Positions 56,721 through 57,525 of a DNA stretch of 57,525 bases are shown here, piece after piece. The notes beneath the pieces are model-generated. The model worked only from the letters and a program-made list of their open reading frames with translations, did no database searches and was not told the DNA's origin. Position 1 is the first letter of the stretch. Each line of letters starts with the position of its first letter. This DNA comes from Brachionus plicatilis (Eukaryota; Rotifera; Eurotatoria; Ploima; Brachionidae), in contig QEOQ01000353.1 of assembly GCA_010279815.1 (NCBI GenBank), positions 485,105 through 542,629 on the forward strand. The letters run 5' to 3'. A program made the position numbers and the translations under genes.

Positions 56721-57525
56721 TAAATTTTTGTTTTAAGCTCCAAAATTTGCAAGGACTTGAAATAATTATTGTCTAAATTTAATATATTCAATAAATCTGC
56801 AACTAAGGTTACTATTTATCTTATATAATACAAATACTTGATTTTTAATGGAGCAACTTGATTTTTATTTTTTGGAACAATTTTCCAAATTTGTACCAAA
56901 CTCCTACTGTGACAAAAAAAGTCTAATAAAATGAGATATATAAAAAGCTAGATAAATTATTTGAATTTAAAGGCATTGAAATATGCAAAGACTAGCTGCT
57001 ACCGTCATAAAAGTACTATTCAAATAAAGGAGGACTGAGGACGTGGCTAAACTGCATCTAATCTAATCTAATCAATTTTATTTATAGATGTGCGTTTTGG
57101 TCACAAACATTGAATGTCAATCTTTTTTTTTCGTTGTTTAAAGATTGCCAATTGCCGATGAAAATACTTGCTTGCATGAGAATAAAATTATTTATGCCAT
57201 GTTTTCTAATGTTTAAAGTTGTACCTGGTCACAAATTAATTTTGTCAGTCTTAATTAAATAATAAATCTCGTTAGGCTCTAAATAAGACGCCAATTAGCT
57301 GAACTGCTGTTGAAAAGACATTTTTGCTTAATTGTATTATCTCTAGTTGAAAATAGGCCGCTAGTTGGATGCGAAAAAGTCATATCTAAATTATAGTAGT
57401 CACATCTAGTGGCCAACTTGCAGCAAGAATTTATGATGTTAATACTTTCTTCTTGGACTGTTCAACACTAAAACATGTAGCACATGTCCTTTAATTTATT
57501 TTATCTTTTTTTTTTTTTAATTTTT
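56721..57525. other. Non-coding end of the window
   Basis: No gene. A (TCTAA)n tract at about 57056-57074 follows a GC-richer segment (57020-57055, AAAGGAGGACTGAGGACG) and resembles a LINE 3' end with a pentanucleotide tail. Confidence 0.4.

Noticed and set aside
1..57525. CRISPR arrays, operons, tRNA and rRNA genes
   Set aside because: Direct repeats here are tandem or transposon-derived with no regular unique spacers, the genes are spliced eukaryotic ones, and no cloverleaf or rRNA sequence was recognised by eye. A tRNAscan or Infernal run would settle the RNA question.

Overview
This is a eukaryotic (animal) genomic window. It is very AT-rich, with long A/T runs, short spliceosomal introns (about 50-85 nt) beside a few kilobase-sized ones, and many transposon remnants; bases 23722-24707 are an assembly gap. 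The protein set (PRDM1/Blimp-1, Rabex-5/RABGEF1, RNPS1, a TCF20/RAI1-type ePHD protein, a WD40 protein with a B-box-like start) is metazoan. The AT content, compact introns and style of WD40 and transposon proteins remind me of monogonont rotifers such as Brachionus. That assignment is inference from memory; no ribosomal or mitochondrial marker is present to test it.

Layout. 1-5730: AT-rich, non-coding, with an (ATT)n tract. 5731-7464 (minus): a lone exon-like ORF, a three-copy tandem repeat and a single-exon 318-residue orphan gene. 7465-14340: repeats, a GC-rich hairpin and inverted-repeat elements. 14343-15881 (minus): WD40 gene. 16336-23720: transposon-rich, including a TA-flanked element with long inverted repeats and its own spliced gene, inserted in a degraded protease-like ORF, then LINE debris and a small satellite ending at the gap. 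24955-25817 (plus): RNPS1, followed by a minisatellite. 26600-34000: transposon fragments (SWIM-type N-terminus-like ORF, hAT C-terminus, several foldback elements). 34130-39605 (minus): TCF20/RAI1-like ePHD gene only about 170 bp downstream of RABGEF1, whose 2.3-kb intron carries a LINE fragment and an intact plus-strand SWIM zinc-finger ORF. 40200-46440: a 351-bp foldback element with exact 8-bp target duplication, and a hAT element (near-perfect 8-bp duplication) containing a nested LINE. 46796-54775 (minus): five-exon PRDM1 gene whose introns hold repeats. 54800-57525: possible PRDM1 upstream sequence plus a nested foldback of about 680 bp.

The host genes do not form an operon or a shared pathway: PRDM1 and the ePHD protein are nuclear regulators, RNPS1 acts in splicing and the exon-junction complex, RABGEF1 in early endosomes. 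The distinctive content is the nested mobile DNA. In the clearest case, removing one element plus one TA restores a continuous reading frame across the break, except for one stop codon downstream. All spliced models come from reading splice sites and phases by eye; no alignment or database search was run.
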